A DNA stretch of 64,000 nucleotides from Salinisphaera sp. LB1 (GTDB lineage Bacteria > Pseudomonadota > Gammaproteobacteria > Nevskiales > Salinisphaeraceae). Below, one piece after another: positions 35,843-45,401 of the stretch. The stretch is from positions 1,922,001-1,986,000 of the forward strand of contig NZ_CP029488.1 of NCBI RefSeq assembly GCF_003177035.1, in the 5' to 3' direction. The notes below the pieces were generated by a model. It did no database searches, was not told the DNA's origin, and saw only the letters and a program-made list of their open reading frames with translations. A program made the position numbers and the translations under genes. Numbering within the stretch: the first letter of the stretch is position 1; each line of letters begins with the position of its first letter.

Positions 35843-36625
35843 ATGATCCGATCACTCTGGATCGCGAAGACCGGTCTGGAAAGTCAGCAGACCAAGCTCG
35901 ACACGATCTCCAATAATCTGGCCAACGTGTCGACGAACGGCTTCAAGCGGTCGCGGCCGGTGTTCCAGGATCTGCTTTATCAGGATGTGCGTCAGCCCGG
36001 CGCGTCGTCCTCGGTACAGACCAATCTGCCCTCCGGGCTACAGATCGGCTCCGGTGTACAGGCCGTTGCCAACGAACGCCTGCATACCCAGGGCAGCCTG
36101 GAACAAACCGGTAACTCGAAGGATGTGGCGATTGAGGGCAAGGGCTTTTTCGCCGTACAGATGCCCGATGGCAGCACTGCATACACGCGAGACGGCAGTT
36201 TTCAGCTCGATCAGAACGGCCAGCTGGTGACGGCTTCCGGCTTTACGGTGCAGCCGGGGATCACCATCCCGCAAAATGCGCTGTCGATCACGATCGCCCA
36301 GGACGGCACCGTATCGGTGACACAGCCGGGCGGCACGGGATCCAACCAGATCGGTCAGATGCAGTTGTCGACTTTCATCAACCCGGCCGGCCTGCAGAGC
36401 ATTGGCAACAACCTCTACAAGGAAACCACGTCCTCCGGTCCGCGCAACGATAATCCGCCGGGCGTGAACGGCGCCGGCCTGTTGCGCCAGAAATACGTCG
36501 AAAACTCGAACGTCAACGTGGTCGAGGAAATGGTGAATATGATCGCCACGCAGCGGGCCTACGAGATCAATTCCAAGGCCGTCCAGACCTCGGACCAGAT
36601 GCTGCAGCGTCTGTCGCAGCTCTGA
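35843..36625 (+). CDS. flgG: Flagellar distal rod protein FlgG
   Basis: The 260-residue protein matches FlgG over its length ([20 protein letters not shown], then [20 protein letters not shown] and [11 protein letters not shown]). It ends [18 protein letters not shown]. The 155-bp gap from flgF contains an imperfect GC-rich hairpin around 35800-35821 but no clear promoter. Confidence 0.97.
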   Translation: MIRSLWIAKTGLESQQTKLDTISNNLANVSTNGFKRSRPVFQDLLYQDVRQPGASSSVQTNLPSGLQIGSGVQAVANERLHTQGSLEQTGNSKDVAIEGKGFFAVQMPDGSTAYTRDGSFQLDQNGQLVTASGFTVQPGITIPQNALSITIAQDGTVSVTQPGGTGSNQIGQMQLSTFINPAGLQSIGNNLYKETTSSGPRNDNPPGVNGAGLLRQKYVENSNVNVVEEMVNMIATQRAYEINSKAVQTSDQMLQRLSQL

Positions 36626-36631
36626 TCCAGC

Positions 36632-37336
36632 GTGGGCAGCCGGCTGCAAAAATGGAGTCCGGGTCGCGCGGTCATGGGTCGCGCGGCTCTGGGGGCTTTG
36701 CTGATCGTGGTGCTGGGCGGGTGCGCGCAGCTGCCGCGGCACAACATCGTCACCGGGCCGACCACGGCCCAGCCGCAGCCGCCGCCAGAACAGGCGAGCA
36801 ACGGCTCGATCTTTGAATCGTCCTACAACAAGCCATTGTTCGAGGATCGACGTCCGCGCCAGGTCGGCGACATTCTCACCGTTGTGCTCAACGAGAATCT
36901 GTCGGCCACGAAATCCTCGGCCGCCAAGGCCAGTCGCAAGGGGTCGATCGGGTTCGACCCGACGTCGGTTCCCGCAGCCCTGGGGGCTTGGCTGACCAAG
37001 CAGAAAACCAAGCTGTCGGGCTCCAATGATTTCCAGGGGTCGGGGAACGCCAATGCATCGAACACGTTCACCGGCAAGATCACGGTGACCGTGATGAAGG
37101 TGTTGCCCAACGGCAATCTCAAGGTGGCTGGCGAGAAGCGTATCGGGATCAACCAGGGCACGGAGTACGTCCTGTTCTCGGGCGTAGTCAACCCGCGCAT
37201 GCTCGATGCCAACAGCACGATCACCTCGACCCAGGTCGCCGATGCGCGCCTGGAATACTACGGCGATGGTTACATCAACGAGGCCGAGCATATGGGCTGG
37301 CTGCAGCGCGTTTTGCTCAATATTTCGCCACTTTAG
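36632..37336 (+). CDS. flgH: Flagellar L-ring lipoprotein FlgH
   Basis: The 234-residue protein has a lipoprotein signal ending in the lipobox VLGGC, followed by AQLPRH. GSIFESSYNKPLFEDRRPRQ, VGDILTVVLNENLSATKSSA and the C-terminal MGWLQRVLLNISPL are typical of FlgH. I give GTG 36632, 6 bp after flgG; ATG 36674 is an alternative that still keeps the signal peptide. It forms the outer-membrane bushing. Confidence 0.95.
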   Translation: MGSRLQKWSPGRAVMGRAALGALLIVVLGGCAQLPRHNIVTGPTTAQPQPPPEQASNGSIFESSYNKPLFEDRRPRQVGDILTVVLNENLSATKSSAAKASRKGSIGFDPTSVPAALGAWLTKQKTKLSGSNDFQGSGNANASNTFTGKITVTVMKVLPNGNLKVAGEKRIGINQGTEYVLFSGVVNPRMLDANSTITSTQVADARLEYYGDGYINEAEHMGWLQRVLLNISPL

Positions 37337-37350
37337 GCGTGGGGATTGTG

Positions 37351-38472
37351 ATGAAAGGGGGCTTCATCCGTGGCGGCCTGTTTGCGCTGGCCACGATACT
37401 GACGGTGCTCGGTGCCAGTCTTCCGGCGAGCGCACAGCGCCTGGGCGACATCGCCACCTTCGACGGCGTTCGCTCGAATCCGCTGGTGGGCTATGGGCTG
37501 GTCGTCGGCTTGAACAACACGGGCGACCAGACCACGCAGACGCCGTTCACCGGCCAGGCCGTACGCAACATGCTCACCCAGCTCGGCGTCACCGTGGCCA
37601 GTGGTACCAACATGCAATTGAAGAACGTGGCTGCCGTCATGGTCACCGCGGATCTGCCGGCATTTGCCGCCACCGGGCAGAATATCGATGTGACCGTGTC
37701 CTCGTTGGGTAACGCGAATTCACTGACCGGCGGCACCCTGTTGATGACGCCGCTCAAGGGCGCCAATGGCAAGATCTATGCGCTGGCTCAGGGCAGCGTG
37801 CTGGCTCCGGGCTTGAGCGTCAAGGCGGCCGGTTCCAGCGTACAGGTCAACCAGACCGCGGCTGGCCGCATCCCCGAGGGCGCGGTGGTCGAGCGTGCCG
37901 TCGATTCCAAGCTGACCACGCACGGCACCATCGACCTGGAGTTGAAGCACGCCGATTTCGCCACCGCCACCCGCGCGATGCAGGCCGTCAACAACCGCTT
38001 CGGACGCTCGATCGCCACCGCCAAGAATCCGCGCCTGATATCGATCGCGGTACCCTCGAACATTGGCTCGACCGTCGCCTTCATGGCGGCGATTCAGAAC
38101 ATCCAGGTTCAGCCCGGCACGCCGGAGCCGCGTGTAATCATCAATTCCCGCACCGGCTCGGTGGTGATGAACGGGCAGGTCACACTGGACCCGGCGGCGG
38201 TCGCCCATGGCAGTCTTTCGGTGACTATCCAGTCCAAGCCGATCGTGTCGCAGCCGAACCCGTTGTCGGGAGGCAAGACCGCGGTGGTGCCCAATGCAAA
38301 CATCAATATCCAGCAGGGCGACGGGTCGCTCAACTACGTGCCGCGGAGCACATCGCTGCAGCAGGTCATCGACGCTCTGAACCGGCTCGGCGCCACCCCG
38401 GTCGATCTGATGGCCATTCTGGAAGCCCTGAAGGCGGCCGGTGCGCTCAACGCCGACCTGGAGGTCATCTGA
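37351..38472 (+). CDS. flgI: Flagellar P-ring protein FlgI
   Basis: With ATG 37351 the product is ~373 residues, with a signal peptide (FALATILTVLGASLPASAQ) and LGDIATFDGVRSNPLVGYGL, then VVGLNNTGDQTTQTPFTGQA, strongly conserved in FlgI. GTG 37339 is an in-frame alternative. It forms the peptidoglycan-level ring. Its stop overlaps the flgJ ATG by 2 bp. Confidence 0.96.
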   Translation: MKGGFIRGGLFALATILTVLGASLPASAQRLGDIATFDGVRSNPLVGYGLVVGLNNTGDQTTQTPFTGQAVRNMLTQLGVTVASGTNMQLKNVAAVMVTADLPAFAATGQNIDVTVSSLGNANSLTGGTLLMTPLKGANGKIYALAQGSVLAPGLSVKAAGSSVQVNQTAAGRIPEGAVVERAVDSKLTTHGTIDLELKHADFATATRAMQAVNNRFGRSIATAKNPRLISIAVPSNIGSTVAFMAAIQNIQVQPGTPEPRVIINSRTGSVVMNGQVTLDPAAVAHGSLSVTIQSKPIVSQPNPLSGGKTAVVPNANINIQQGDGSLNYVPRSTSLQQVIDALNRLGATPVDLMAILEALKAAGALNADLEVI

Positions 38473-39572
38473 TGACTGCCGATGCCACCAGCGGTGCGTT
38501 CGCCTACGACGTTTCCGCGATCAACAAGCTCAAGTACACCGCCTCGAAGAAGTCGGACGGCGGCGTGCACGCGGCGGCGAAGCAATTCGAGGCTCTGTTC
38601 ATCAAGCAGATGCTCTCGAGTATGCGCAAGGCGATCCCGAAGTCGCATCTGTTGGGTGATTCGCCCGCCGACAAACAGTATCAGGACATGATGGACGCCC
38701 AGTGGTCGCAGACCCTGGCGCAGCGCGGCATGGGCCTGGCCAAGATGCTGGACAAGCAACTCATCGGACACACGGCCGGCGCGCATTCGACGGTCACGAG
38801 CCAGGCGGCGGCCGCAGCGCCGCATATAACCAAGGCCACGCCCCGGGCGCTGGCGCCATCGGAGTCGTTGGCCTCGATCGAGGCCCAGCGCCGCGCCGCG
38901 GCCCAAGCCAGCACCCAGGCCAGCGCCCAGGCGGCAGGTCCGTCGGCACCCGATGCTACCGGGCCGGTGGCTGACACTGCCGCCGCGACTGGTGCGCCGT
39001 TATTGTCGTTCGGCAACGCGCCGGCGGCGACCGACGGTGCCACGTCGGCCCACGTGCGCGATTTTCTCGCTCGGTTTGCCGCGCCGGCCGCGATGGCCGC
39101 GCATCGTACCGGGTTGCCGCCGCGATTGATTCTGGCCCAGGCGGCGCTCGAGACCGGTTGGGGGCGACACGAGATCACGACCGACGGCGGCGCCCGGAGC
39201 TTCAACGTTTTCAATATCAAGTCCGAGGGCTGGAACGGGGCGTCCACGGACGCGGCGACCCATGAATACGCCCGTGGCACCCGTCAGGCGACGCAAGCGG
39301 GCTTTCGTGTCTACAACTCGTATCACCAGGCGTTCTCGGACTACGCGCGACTGATCGATTCGTCGCCACGCTACGCCGCCGCGCGCCAGGCCACGACGCC
39401 GGAGGCGGCAGCCCAGGCATTGCAGAATGGCGGCTATGCGACCGACCCGCATTATGCCGCCAAGCTGGTCTCTGTGATGAAGTCGATTCCGGAAAGTCCC
39501 CGCGGCGGGCTGTTCGCCGGTAACGGCGGCGCCGTGGTTGACATGTCGTCGGATCGCGGGCCGCTGGTATAG
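38472..39572 (+). CDS. flgJ: Rod-assembly peptidoglycan hydrolase FlgJ
   Basis: The 366-residue bifunctional FlgJ has an N-terminal rod-capping domain (KQFEALFIKQMLSSMRKAIP) and an Ala-rich linker. A C-terminal GH73 glucosaminidase has LPPRLILAQAALETGWGRHE with the catalytic glutamate and the SFNVFNIKSEGW segment. It cuts peptidoglycan to let the rod through. It is longer than enteric FlgJ (~313), mostly in the linker. Confidence 0.95.
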   Translation: MTADATSGAFAYDVSAINKLKYTASKKSDGGVHAAAKQFEALFIKQMLSSMRKAIPKSHLLGDSPADKQYQDMMDAQWSQTLAQRGMGLAKMLDKQLIGHTAGAHSTVTSQAAAAAPHITKATPRALAPSESLASIEAQRRAAAQASTQASAQAAGPSAPDATGPVADTAAATGAPLLSFGNAPAATDGATSAHVRDFLARFAAPAAMAAHRTGLPPRLILAQAALETGWGRHEITTDGGARSFNVFNIKSEGWNGASTDAATHEYARGTRQATQAGFRVYNSYHQAFSDYARLIDSSPRYAAARQATTPEAAAQALQNGGYATDPHYAAKLVSVMKSIPESPRGGLFAGNGGAVVDMSSDRGPLV

Positions 39573-39579
39573 CTGCAGG

Positions 39580-39597
39580 GCGGCCCCGCGGGGCCGC
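39580..39597 (+). terminator. GC palindrome after flgJ
   Basis: GCGGCCCCGCGGGGCCGC is an 18-bp perfect palindrome 7 bp after the flgJ stop, followed by ATAAATA instead of a T-run. It may partly terminate or pause the flgBCDEFGHIJ transcript before the separate flgK promoter. Confidence 0.4.
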
Positions 39598-39617
39598 ATA
39601 AATAGGGCTGGCAGGGC

Positions 39618-39644
39618 TCAAGTTTCGCTGCCGCCGGCCGTTGA
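39618..39644 (+). promoter_or_regulatory. Sigma-28 promoter for flgKL
   Basis: TCAAGTTT (39618-39625), an 11-bp spacer and GCCGTTGA (39637-39644) lie 51 bp before flgK. It would provide class III expression of the hook-filament junction genes. Confidence 0.75.
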
Positions 39645-39695
39645 ACGTCATATAACGGTTATCGATCGCGAGCCGACAACGGGGAAACCGCCGTC

Positions 39696-41351
39696 ATGTC
39701 CAATCTGTTCGGAATCGGCCTGTCCGGCCTGGGTGCGGCCCAGGCGGGCCTGAACGCCACCAGCAACAACATCAGCAACGTCAATACGCCGGGTTATACC
39801 CGGCGCAAGACCCAGCTGGCGGAGGTGGCGGGCTCGAATCACGGCGGCGGCGTGACCGTCACCGGGGTGCAGCGTCAATACGCGCAGTTCCTCACCACGC
39901 AGCTCAATTCGGCCCAGTCGACGGCATCGGCCACGTCCAGTCATCTCGACCAGATTTCGCAGATCGACAATCTTTTGTCGGACAGCACTGCGGGGCTGGC
40001 GCCGCGCATACAGGGTTTCTTTGACAGCCTATCGACGCTTGCCGGCTCGCCGCAGGACTCGTCGGCCCGCAATGCCGTGCTCGGCAGTGCCAAGGATATG
40101 GCGAGCCAGTTTCGTTCGTTCGCCTCGACGTTGTCGAATATGGGCGATGCGGTTAAAAAGCAGGTCTCGAGCGCGGTCAAGGAGGTGAACAACAACGCCT
40201 CACAGATCGCGGCACTGAATAAACAGATTACGGTCACCCAGGCCCGCACCGGCCAGCCGCCGAACAAACTGCTAGACCAGCGCGACGAGTTGGTGGCGAA
40301 GACGTCCAAGCTGATCAACGTCGCTGTCACCAAGAACGACAACGGCAGCTATAACCTGACCGTCGGCGGCCAGTCGCTGGTCGATGCCACCGGCAGCCAC
40401 AAGCTGACCACGGTCGCCTCGGCGGCCGACCCGACGCAGCAGCGCCTGGGCTCAGTGAGTGCCGATGGCAGCACGCGGGAGATTCCGAACCAGCGCGTGC
40501 CCGGCGGCGAGATCGGCGGCTTACTGTCGTTTGCCTCCGATTCGCTCGCGCCGGCCCAGGACAAGCTCAATCAGACCGCGCACGATCTGGCCGCGGCCGT
40601 CAACGCGCAACACAAAAAGGGTACGGATCTCAACGGTAACGCCGGCAAGGCGCTGTTCACCACCAGCCCCAGCCAGCCGAAGGTGTACGCGGACGCGAAC
40701 AACACCGGCAACGCCACGGTATCATCGGCGACCTTCGCCGCAGACCAGACTGACGCGGTAACCGCCGACAACTATCATGTGGCCTATGTGGGCGGGGCTT
40801 ACCAGGTGACCCGAGCCAGCGACGGTTCCGCGCTGAGTGCCAGCTTCAACAGCGGCTCGAATACGCTGTCCTTCGGCGGGTTGGATGTCGCGGTGTCGGG
40901 CACGCCGAACAACGGCGACGCGTTCACCGTGCGCCCGCTCGACAATGCGGCCTCGGCATTATCGGTCGCGATCTCCGATCCGGCCAAGCTGGCCGCCGCC
41001 GGCGCCTCGGGTTCCGGTGCCGGTGCCGGTGGCCCGGGTGACAACACCAACGCCAACGCGCTGGCCGCGCTGCAACAGGCCAAGACGGTTGAAGGCAACC
41101 GCAGCTTTTCCGACAACTACTCACAGCTGGTCGGCGATATCGGCAACAAGGCGCAGTCGTTACAGGTCAATTCCGATTCCGAAAGTGCGCTGACTAACGA
41201 ACTCAGTCAGGCGCAGCAATCGGTATCCGGCGTGAACCTCGACGAAGAGAGCGTCAACCTCATGTATTACCAGCAGATGTATCAGGCTAACGCCCGTGTC
41301 ATCAAGACCGCCTCCACCGTGTTCAACACGGTGCTGGGGCTCGGTAACTAG
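39696..41351 (+). CDS. flgK: Hook-filament junction protein FlgK (HAP1)
   Basis: The 551-residue protein starts MSNLFGIGLSGLGAAQAGLN and contains NISNVNTPGYTRRKTQLAEV. The C-terminal GVNLDEESVNLMYYQQMYQA is diagnostic of FlgK. It is exported with FlgN and joins hook to filament. Confidence 0.96.
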   Translation: MSNLFGIGLSGLGAAQAGLNATSNNISNVNTPGYTRRKTQLAEVAGSNHGGGVTVTGVQRQYAQFLTTQLNSAQSTASATSSHLDQISQIDNLLSDSTAGLAPRIQGFFDSLSTLAGSPQDSSARNAVLGSAKDMASQFRSFASTLSNMGDAVKKQVSSAVKEVNNNASQIAALNKQITVTQARTGQPPNKLLDQRDELVAKTSKLINVAVTKNDNGSYNLTVGGQSLVDATGSHKLTTVASAADPTQQRLGSVSADGSTREIPNQRVPGGEIGGLLSFASDSLAPAQDKLNQTAHDLAAAVNAQHKKGTDLNGNAGKALFTTSPSQPKVYADANNTGNATVSSATFAADQTDAVTADNYHVAYVGGAYQVTRASDGSALSASFNSGSNTLSFGGLDVAVSGTPNNGDAFTVRPLDNAASALSVAISDPAKLAAAGASGSGAGAGGPGDNTNANALAALQQAKTVEGNRSFSDNYSQLVGDIGNKAQSLQVNSDSESALTNELSQAQQSVSGVNLDEESVNLMYYQQMYQANARVIKTASTVFNTVLGLGN

Positions 41352-41366
41352 CACCGGAGTATCGAT

Positions 41367-42578
41367 ATGCGTTTGAGTACCAACACGATTTATGCCCAGG
41401 GCACGCAGTCGATCCTCGATCAACAGACGCGTGTGTCGAACATTGGCGAACAGCTGTCCACGGGCAAGCGCATCAACAAGCCGTCGGACGACCCGCGGGG
41501 CGCCGCCCGGCTGCTTGACATGCAGCAGGCCAGCCAGATCAAAGATCAGTACGCCAGTACCCGGTCGACGGCCGAGACGCAGCTTTCCACTGAGGAGAAT
41601 CAGCTCAACCAGGTCACCCATGCACTGGATTCGGCCAAGCAGGCGCTGGTGCAGGCGGCCAACGGGACCCTGAGCAATGCGGACCGCGATTCCCTGGCCA
41701 ACCGGCTGGACGGTGTCTACCAGCAGATGCTGTCTGCGGCCAATAGCAAGGACGGCAACGGCAACTACATCTTCGCGGGCTTCAGTTCCAACGCCACGCC
41801 CTTTACCCTGAGCAGCGGCAATCTGGCCTATACCGGCGATGCCGGCCAACGCAAACTACAGGTTGATGGTTCGCGCAGCATGACGGTCAACGATCCGGGC
41901 TCGGCGGTCTTTGACGCCACCACGGCCAATGCGAAATACGTGGCGACAGCCGGCAACAACAATGCCGGCAGTACGACCTATCAGTCGCTGGACGTGGTCG
42001 CGCCCAATGCCGGTGACTACGGCGACACGTTTAAACTGAGTTTTTCCGGCAGCGGCAGCAGCGCGACCTACAGCGTCTTCGACCAGACCACGGGCAATAA
42101 CGTGGTATCGAACGCGACCTACACGTCCGGCCAGACGATCGCGCTGGGCAGCGCGCTGCAGACCAAGATCAAGGGCGATCCCGCCAACGGCGACAGCTAC
42201 ATCTTCGCCAAGGGCGCCAGCTTGGACAACAACATTCTGAATGCGCTTGCCAACACGGTCACAACCCTGCGTCAGCCGGTGGACAGCGCGTCGGCCCAGG
42301 CCAAGCTGACCAACACCATCAACCGGGCCAATCGGCAGGTCGACAATTCGCTCGACAACGTATTGTCCGTGCGTTCGAATCTGGGCACGAAGCTCAATGC
42401 GCTCGATCATCTCGACAACATGGGCGATACCCAGAGCGTGACCGACAAGCAAGACATCTCGAAGCTCAGGGATGTGAATATGGTGTCCGCGATCTCCGAT
42501 TTCTCGCTGGCCAAGGTGGCGCTACAGGCGGCCCAGCAGACATTCTCCAGCGTGCAGAAGATGTCTTTGTTCAAGTAA
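41367..42578 (+). CDS. flgL: Hook-filament junction protein FlgL (HAP3)
   Basis: The 403-residue protein begins MRLSTNTIYAQGTQSILDQQ and has STGKRINKPSDDPRGAARLL and NGNYIFAGFSSNATPF. The C-terminal flagellin-like helix ends SVQKMSLFK. It is longer than enteric FlgL (~317) because of an enlarged surface domain. A hairpin terminator follows. Confidence 0.95.
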   Translation: MRLSTNTIYAQGTQSILDQQTRVSNIGEQLSTGKRINKPSDDPRGAARLLDMQQASQIKDQYASTRSTAETQLSTEENQLNQVTHALDSAKQALVQAANGTLSNADRDSLANRLDGVYQQMLSAANSKDGNGNYIFAGFSSNATPFTLSSGNLAYTGDAGQRKLQVDGSRSMTVNDPGSAVFDATTANAKYVATAGNNNAGSTTYQSLDVVAPNAGDYGDTFKLSFSGSGSSATYSVFDQTTGNNVVSNATYTSGQTIALGSALQTKIKGDPANGDSYIFAKGASLDNNILNALANTVTTLRQPVDSASAQAKLTNTINRANRQVDNSLDNVLSVRSNLGTKLNALDHLDNMGDTQSVTDKQDISKLRDVNMVSAISDFSLAKVALQAAQQTFSSVQKMSLFK

Positions 42579-42582
42579 TCAT

Positions 42583-42612
42583 CTCCCGGCAAAGCCGGGA
42601 GCTTTGGATTTG
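42583..42612 (+). terminator. Terminator after flgL
   Basis: CTCCCGGC-AAA-GCCGGGAG forms an 8-bp perfect stem (42583-42601) followed by CTTTGGATTT. It lies just after the flgL stop. Confidence 0.65.
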
Positions 42613-42614
42613 TG

Positions 42615-42751
42615 AGCCGCTCAAAGCGGCTTGACGGAACCTGCGGTTCCTTGCGCTCCCGATGGCAGCCGGGCTACATCAACTTCAACATTTATGTACG
42701 ACACGCAGCTGGATTTTTGTCCGCCAATGCACGCGAATGAGCGCAAATGAG
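42615..42751. repeat. Cluster of hairpins and decameric repeats (REP-like)
   Basis: Two more hairpins follow the terminator: AGCCGCT-CAA-AGCGGCT (42615-42631) and GGAACC-TGC-GGTTCC (42636-42650). At 42722-42751 come three degenerate 10-bp units, CGCCAATGCA, CGCGAATGAG and CGCAAATGAG. This decamer style resembles short intergenic repeats seen widely in gammaproteobacteria. The 441-bp flgL-fliR space holds no convincing gene. A 22-codon frame on the minus strand (42828-42760) with an AGGAG site is the only candidate. Confidence 0.45.
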
Positions 42752-43019
42752 GCGTGCCATCAAGGCAGTGCGGCTTCAGCTACACAAGCGATGGCGTCGT
42801 TCAAAGCCTTTGACTGAACTTTGTACATAATAGAAGTCTCCTTTTGTAGTTTGAGGGGTGGATCTTTAGCCCCGACAACAAGGGGCGCGGCTCACGAGCG
42901 AATAGCCGCCGGTCCGTCCGGGCAAAGATCCTGCCATAGACAGCCCCGGGCGCGCTTGGCCGCGCACGGGCACGGGCACGGACATCGTTGATGGGATCCC
43001 GCCACGGTGCGAAGAGGCC

Positions 43020-43817
43020 CTAGCCGGTCGGTGTGCCGGCCAGCGCGGCGGTGACGGCGAGCATGCGCTCGAACAGCGTATCGAACAGGCGATGCAACAA
43101 GCCGCCCAGGTCGGGCATGAGGAAGGTCAGCACGATTAGCCCGGTCATCAGCGTCATCGGAAAGCCGATGGAGAAGATGGACAGCTGCGGCGACGCCCGA
43201 TTGAGGATGCCCATGGCCATGTTGATGGTCAGCAGCGTCGCGATCAGCGGCAGCGCGAGGCTGATGCCCGCGGTGAATATGATCGCGCCGGTGCGGGCCG
43301 CCAGCATCCAGCCGTTGCCGTCTATTTCGCCCGCGCCGATCGGCAGCAGGGTGAAGCTGCGGGTCAGAATGTCGATCAGTACGAGATGGCCGTTCAAGGC
43401 CAGGAAAAGCAGCATCGCAAACGTATTGAGGAGCTGGCCGAGCACCATCGTGTTGGCGCCGATTGCGGCCGAGTAGAAGGAGGCGAAGCCCAGTCCCATC
43501 TGCATGCCGATGAATTCGCCCGTGGACTGGACCACGCCGAAGGCGAGCCGCATCACCAGACCCAGGGCGGCACCGATCATCACCTGCTCGATGATCAGCC
43601 AGGCGCCGGCGACTGACACCGGCGGCACGTCCGGCGGCGGGCCGAGCGTGGGCGCGATGACGAACGCGAGCAGGCCGGCCAGCGCGATTTTCACCCGGCG
43701 CGGCACCATGTTCTCGCCGAACACCGGCGCTGTGGCGACGAAGGCGAGCAGACGCACGAACGGCCAGAACACGAGCATGACCCAACCGGTGAGCTGACCG
43801 CTGGTGAAATCGATCAT
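43020..43817 (-). CDS. fliR: Flagellar export gate protein FliR
   Basis: The 265-residue, six-helix membrane protein starts MIDFTSGQLTGWVMLVFWPF. It contains RVKIALAGLLAFVIAPTLGP and MQMGLGFASFY as in FliR. It is the last gene of the minus-strand fliFGHIJKLMNOPQR operon and part of the FliPQR export channel. Confidence 0.95.
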   Translation of the reverse strand: MIDFTSGQLTGWVMLVFWPFVRLLAFVATAPVFGENMVPRRVKIALAGLLAFVIAPTLGPPPDVPPVSVAGAWLIIEQVMIGAALGLVMRLAFGVVQSTGEFIGMQMGLGFASFYSAAIGANTMVLGQLLNTFAMLLFLALNGHLVLIDILTRSFTLLPIGAGEIDGNGWMLAARTGAIIFTAGISLALPLIATLLTINMAMGILNRASPQLSIFSIGFPMTLMTGLIVLTFLMPDLGGLLHRLFDTLFERMLAVTAALAGTPTG

Positions 43818-43832
43818 CGCCGGCTGATCCGG

Positions 43833-44102
43833 TTACTGGACCAGATTCGGGATGTTGAGGAACAGATGCCGGGTGAAATCGGTGATCTCGCCGATCAGCC
43901 ACGGCCCGGCGATGATCACGACCACGAATACCGCCAGGATCTTGGGGATGAACGACAGGGTCATCTCGTTGATCTGGGTGGCGGCCTGAAACAGGCTGAT
44001 CAGCAGGCCGACGAGCAGGGCGGTGCCGAGCATCGGGGCGGCGAGCATCAGCGTCAGCTTCATGCCGTGGTAGGCCAGATTCATTACGGTTTGCGGCGTC
44101 AT
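43833..44102 (-). CDS. fliQ: Flagellar export gate protein FliQ
   Basis: The 89-residue, two-helix protein (MTPQTVMNLAYHGMKLTLML, then LISLFQAATQINEMTLSFIP and KILAV) matches FliQ over its length. Confidence 0.96.
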   Translation of the reverse strand: MTPQTVMNLAYHGMKLTLMLAAPMLGTALLVGLLISLFQAATQINEMTLSFIPKILAVFVVVIIAGPWLIGEITDFTRHLFLNIPNLVQ

Positions 44103-44121
44103 GTCGTCTTCCCGGTCGCGC

Positions 44122-44883
44122 TCAATGGAAGCTTCGGGCCAGCGAGCCGATCAACAGCGTCCAGCCGTCGACCAGAACGAACAGCATCAGCTTGAACGGC
44201 AGCGAGATCGTTGCCGGCGGCACCATCATCATGCCCAGCGACATCAGCACACTGGCCACCACCAGATCAATCACCAGAAACGGAATGAATATAGTGAAGC
44301 CGATCTGGAAGGCGGTCTTGAGTTCGCTGGTCACGAAGGCCGGCAACAACACCCGCATGGGCGTGTCCTGGGGCGTCTGAATCGGGCCGACCTTGCCCAG
44401 TTTGGCAAACATGGCGATATCCGGCTCGCGTGTCTGGCGCAGCATGAAGTCGCGCATGGGGCCGGCGCCGCGTTTGAGTGCCTGTTGGAATGTGATGTTG
44501 TTATTCGCCAACGGCTGGTAGGCCACGTTGTAGACTTGGTGAAAGACCGGCGACATCACGAAAAAGGTCAGAAACAGCGCCAGGCCGAGCAACACCTGAT
44601 TGGGCGGCGCCGTGGGCGTGCCGAGCGCGCTGCGCAGCAGGCTGAGCACAATGATGATCCGGGTGAAGCCGGTCATCAGCAGCAGCACGGCCGGCAGGAA
44701 CGCCAGCGCGGTGAACAGCACCAGCGTCTGGACCGACACGTTCCATTCGGTGCCGCCGCTGCTCAAGGGATGGCTGATTACGCCGGGCAGGCCGGCACCG
44801 CCGCCGGTCTGGGCGGCCGCGACCCCGGTCAGCAACAGGCCGGCGACGAGAACAAGCAGGCGCAGGGCCGGGTTTCGCCTCAC
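44122..44883 (-). CDS. fliP: Flagellar export gate protein FliP
   Basis: The 253-residue protein has a cleavable signal peptide ([17 protein letters not shown]) and [20 protein letters not shown], then [20 protein letters not shown] and MLPPA-like [20 protein letters not shown]. It is the core of the export channel. The start overlaps fliO by 4 bp. Confidence 0.97.
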   Translation of the reverse strand: MRRNPALRLLVLVAGLLLTGVAAAQTGGGAGLPGVISHPLSSGGTEWNVSVQTLVLFTALAFLPAVLLLMTGFTRIIIVLSLLRSALGTPTAPPNQVLLGLALFLTFFVMSPVFHQVYNVAYQPLANNNITFQQALKRGAGPMRDFMLRQTREPDIAMFAKLGKVGPIQTPQDTPMRVLLPAFVTSELKTAFQIGFTIFIPFLVIDLVVASVLMSLGMMMVPPATISLPFKLMLFVLVDGWTLLIGSLARSFH

Positions 44884-45401
44884 CGGCGGCTCCGGCCGGT
44901 GACACGGGCCAGGTTTTCCGCCAGGGCCTGGCCGAAGGTCGGGCGGGCGCGCGATCCCGGCTCATCGGCTGTCGCCGCGGTGGCCGGTTCCGCTGGCGCC
45001 GGGCGGCGGTGCAGCGCCGTGATGTGGTGCGGAGTCACGCCCAGGACGAGCCACTCGCCCTCGACTTCCACCACCACAACGCGCTCGCGCTGGCCGAGAC
45101 TGCGCGAGGCGACGATCGGCAATGACTGGCTGGCGCGGTCGCGCTGGAAGCCGAGCCGCTTGAGTACCCAGGCGCAGACCAGGATCACAGCGATCACGCC
45201 GATCAGGGCGATCGAGGTTCGCCCGATCAGGTTCGCCGGCAGGTTGCCGCTGCCGGCGGGCGCTGCGCTCGCATCGGTGGTGGTGTGGGTCGTCGCCGGG
45301 CCGCTTGCCTTGCCGGCGGCCCCCGGCTGATCAAACCATGACGGCGTGATGCCGCCCGCCGGATGCGCGCCCGGCTGGGTATGGCGACCCGTATCGCTCA
45401 T
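44880..45401 (-). CDS. fliO: Flagellar protein FliO
   Basis: The 173-residue protein has one membrane helix ([20 protein letters not shown]) followed by [20 protein letters not shown] and [19 protein letters not shown], the FliO core. A longer-than-usual N-terminal periplasmic stretch is rich in Gly/Ala/Thr. FliO assists FliP assembly. Confidence 0.9.
   Translation of the reverse strand: MSDTGRHTQPGAHPAGGITPSWFDQPGAAGKASGPATTHTTTDASAAPAGSGNLPANLIGRTSIALIGVIAVILVCAWVLKRLGFQRDRASQSLPIVASRSLGQRERVVVVEVEGEWLVLGVTPHHITALHRRPAPAEPATAATADEPGSRARPTFGQALAENLARVTGRSRR

Noticed and set aside
42892-43902. 336-codon minus-strand frame overlapping fliR
   Set aside because: It is the +1 shadow of fliR with no family features; the fliR frame has clear membrane helices and homology.
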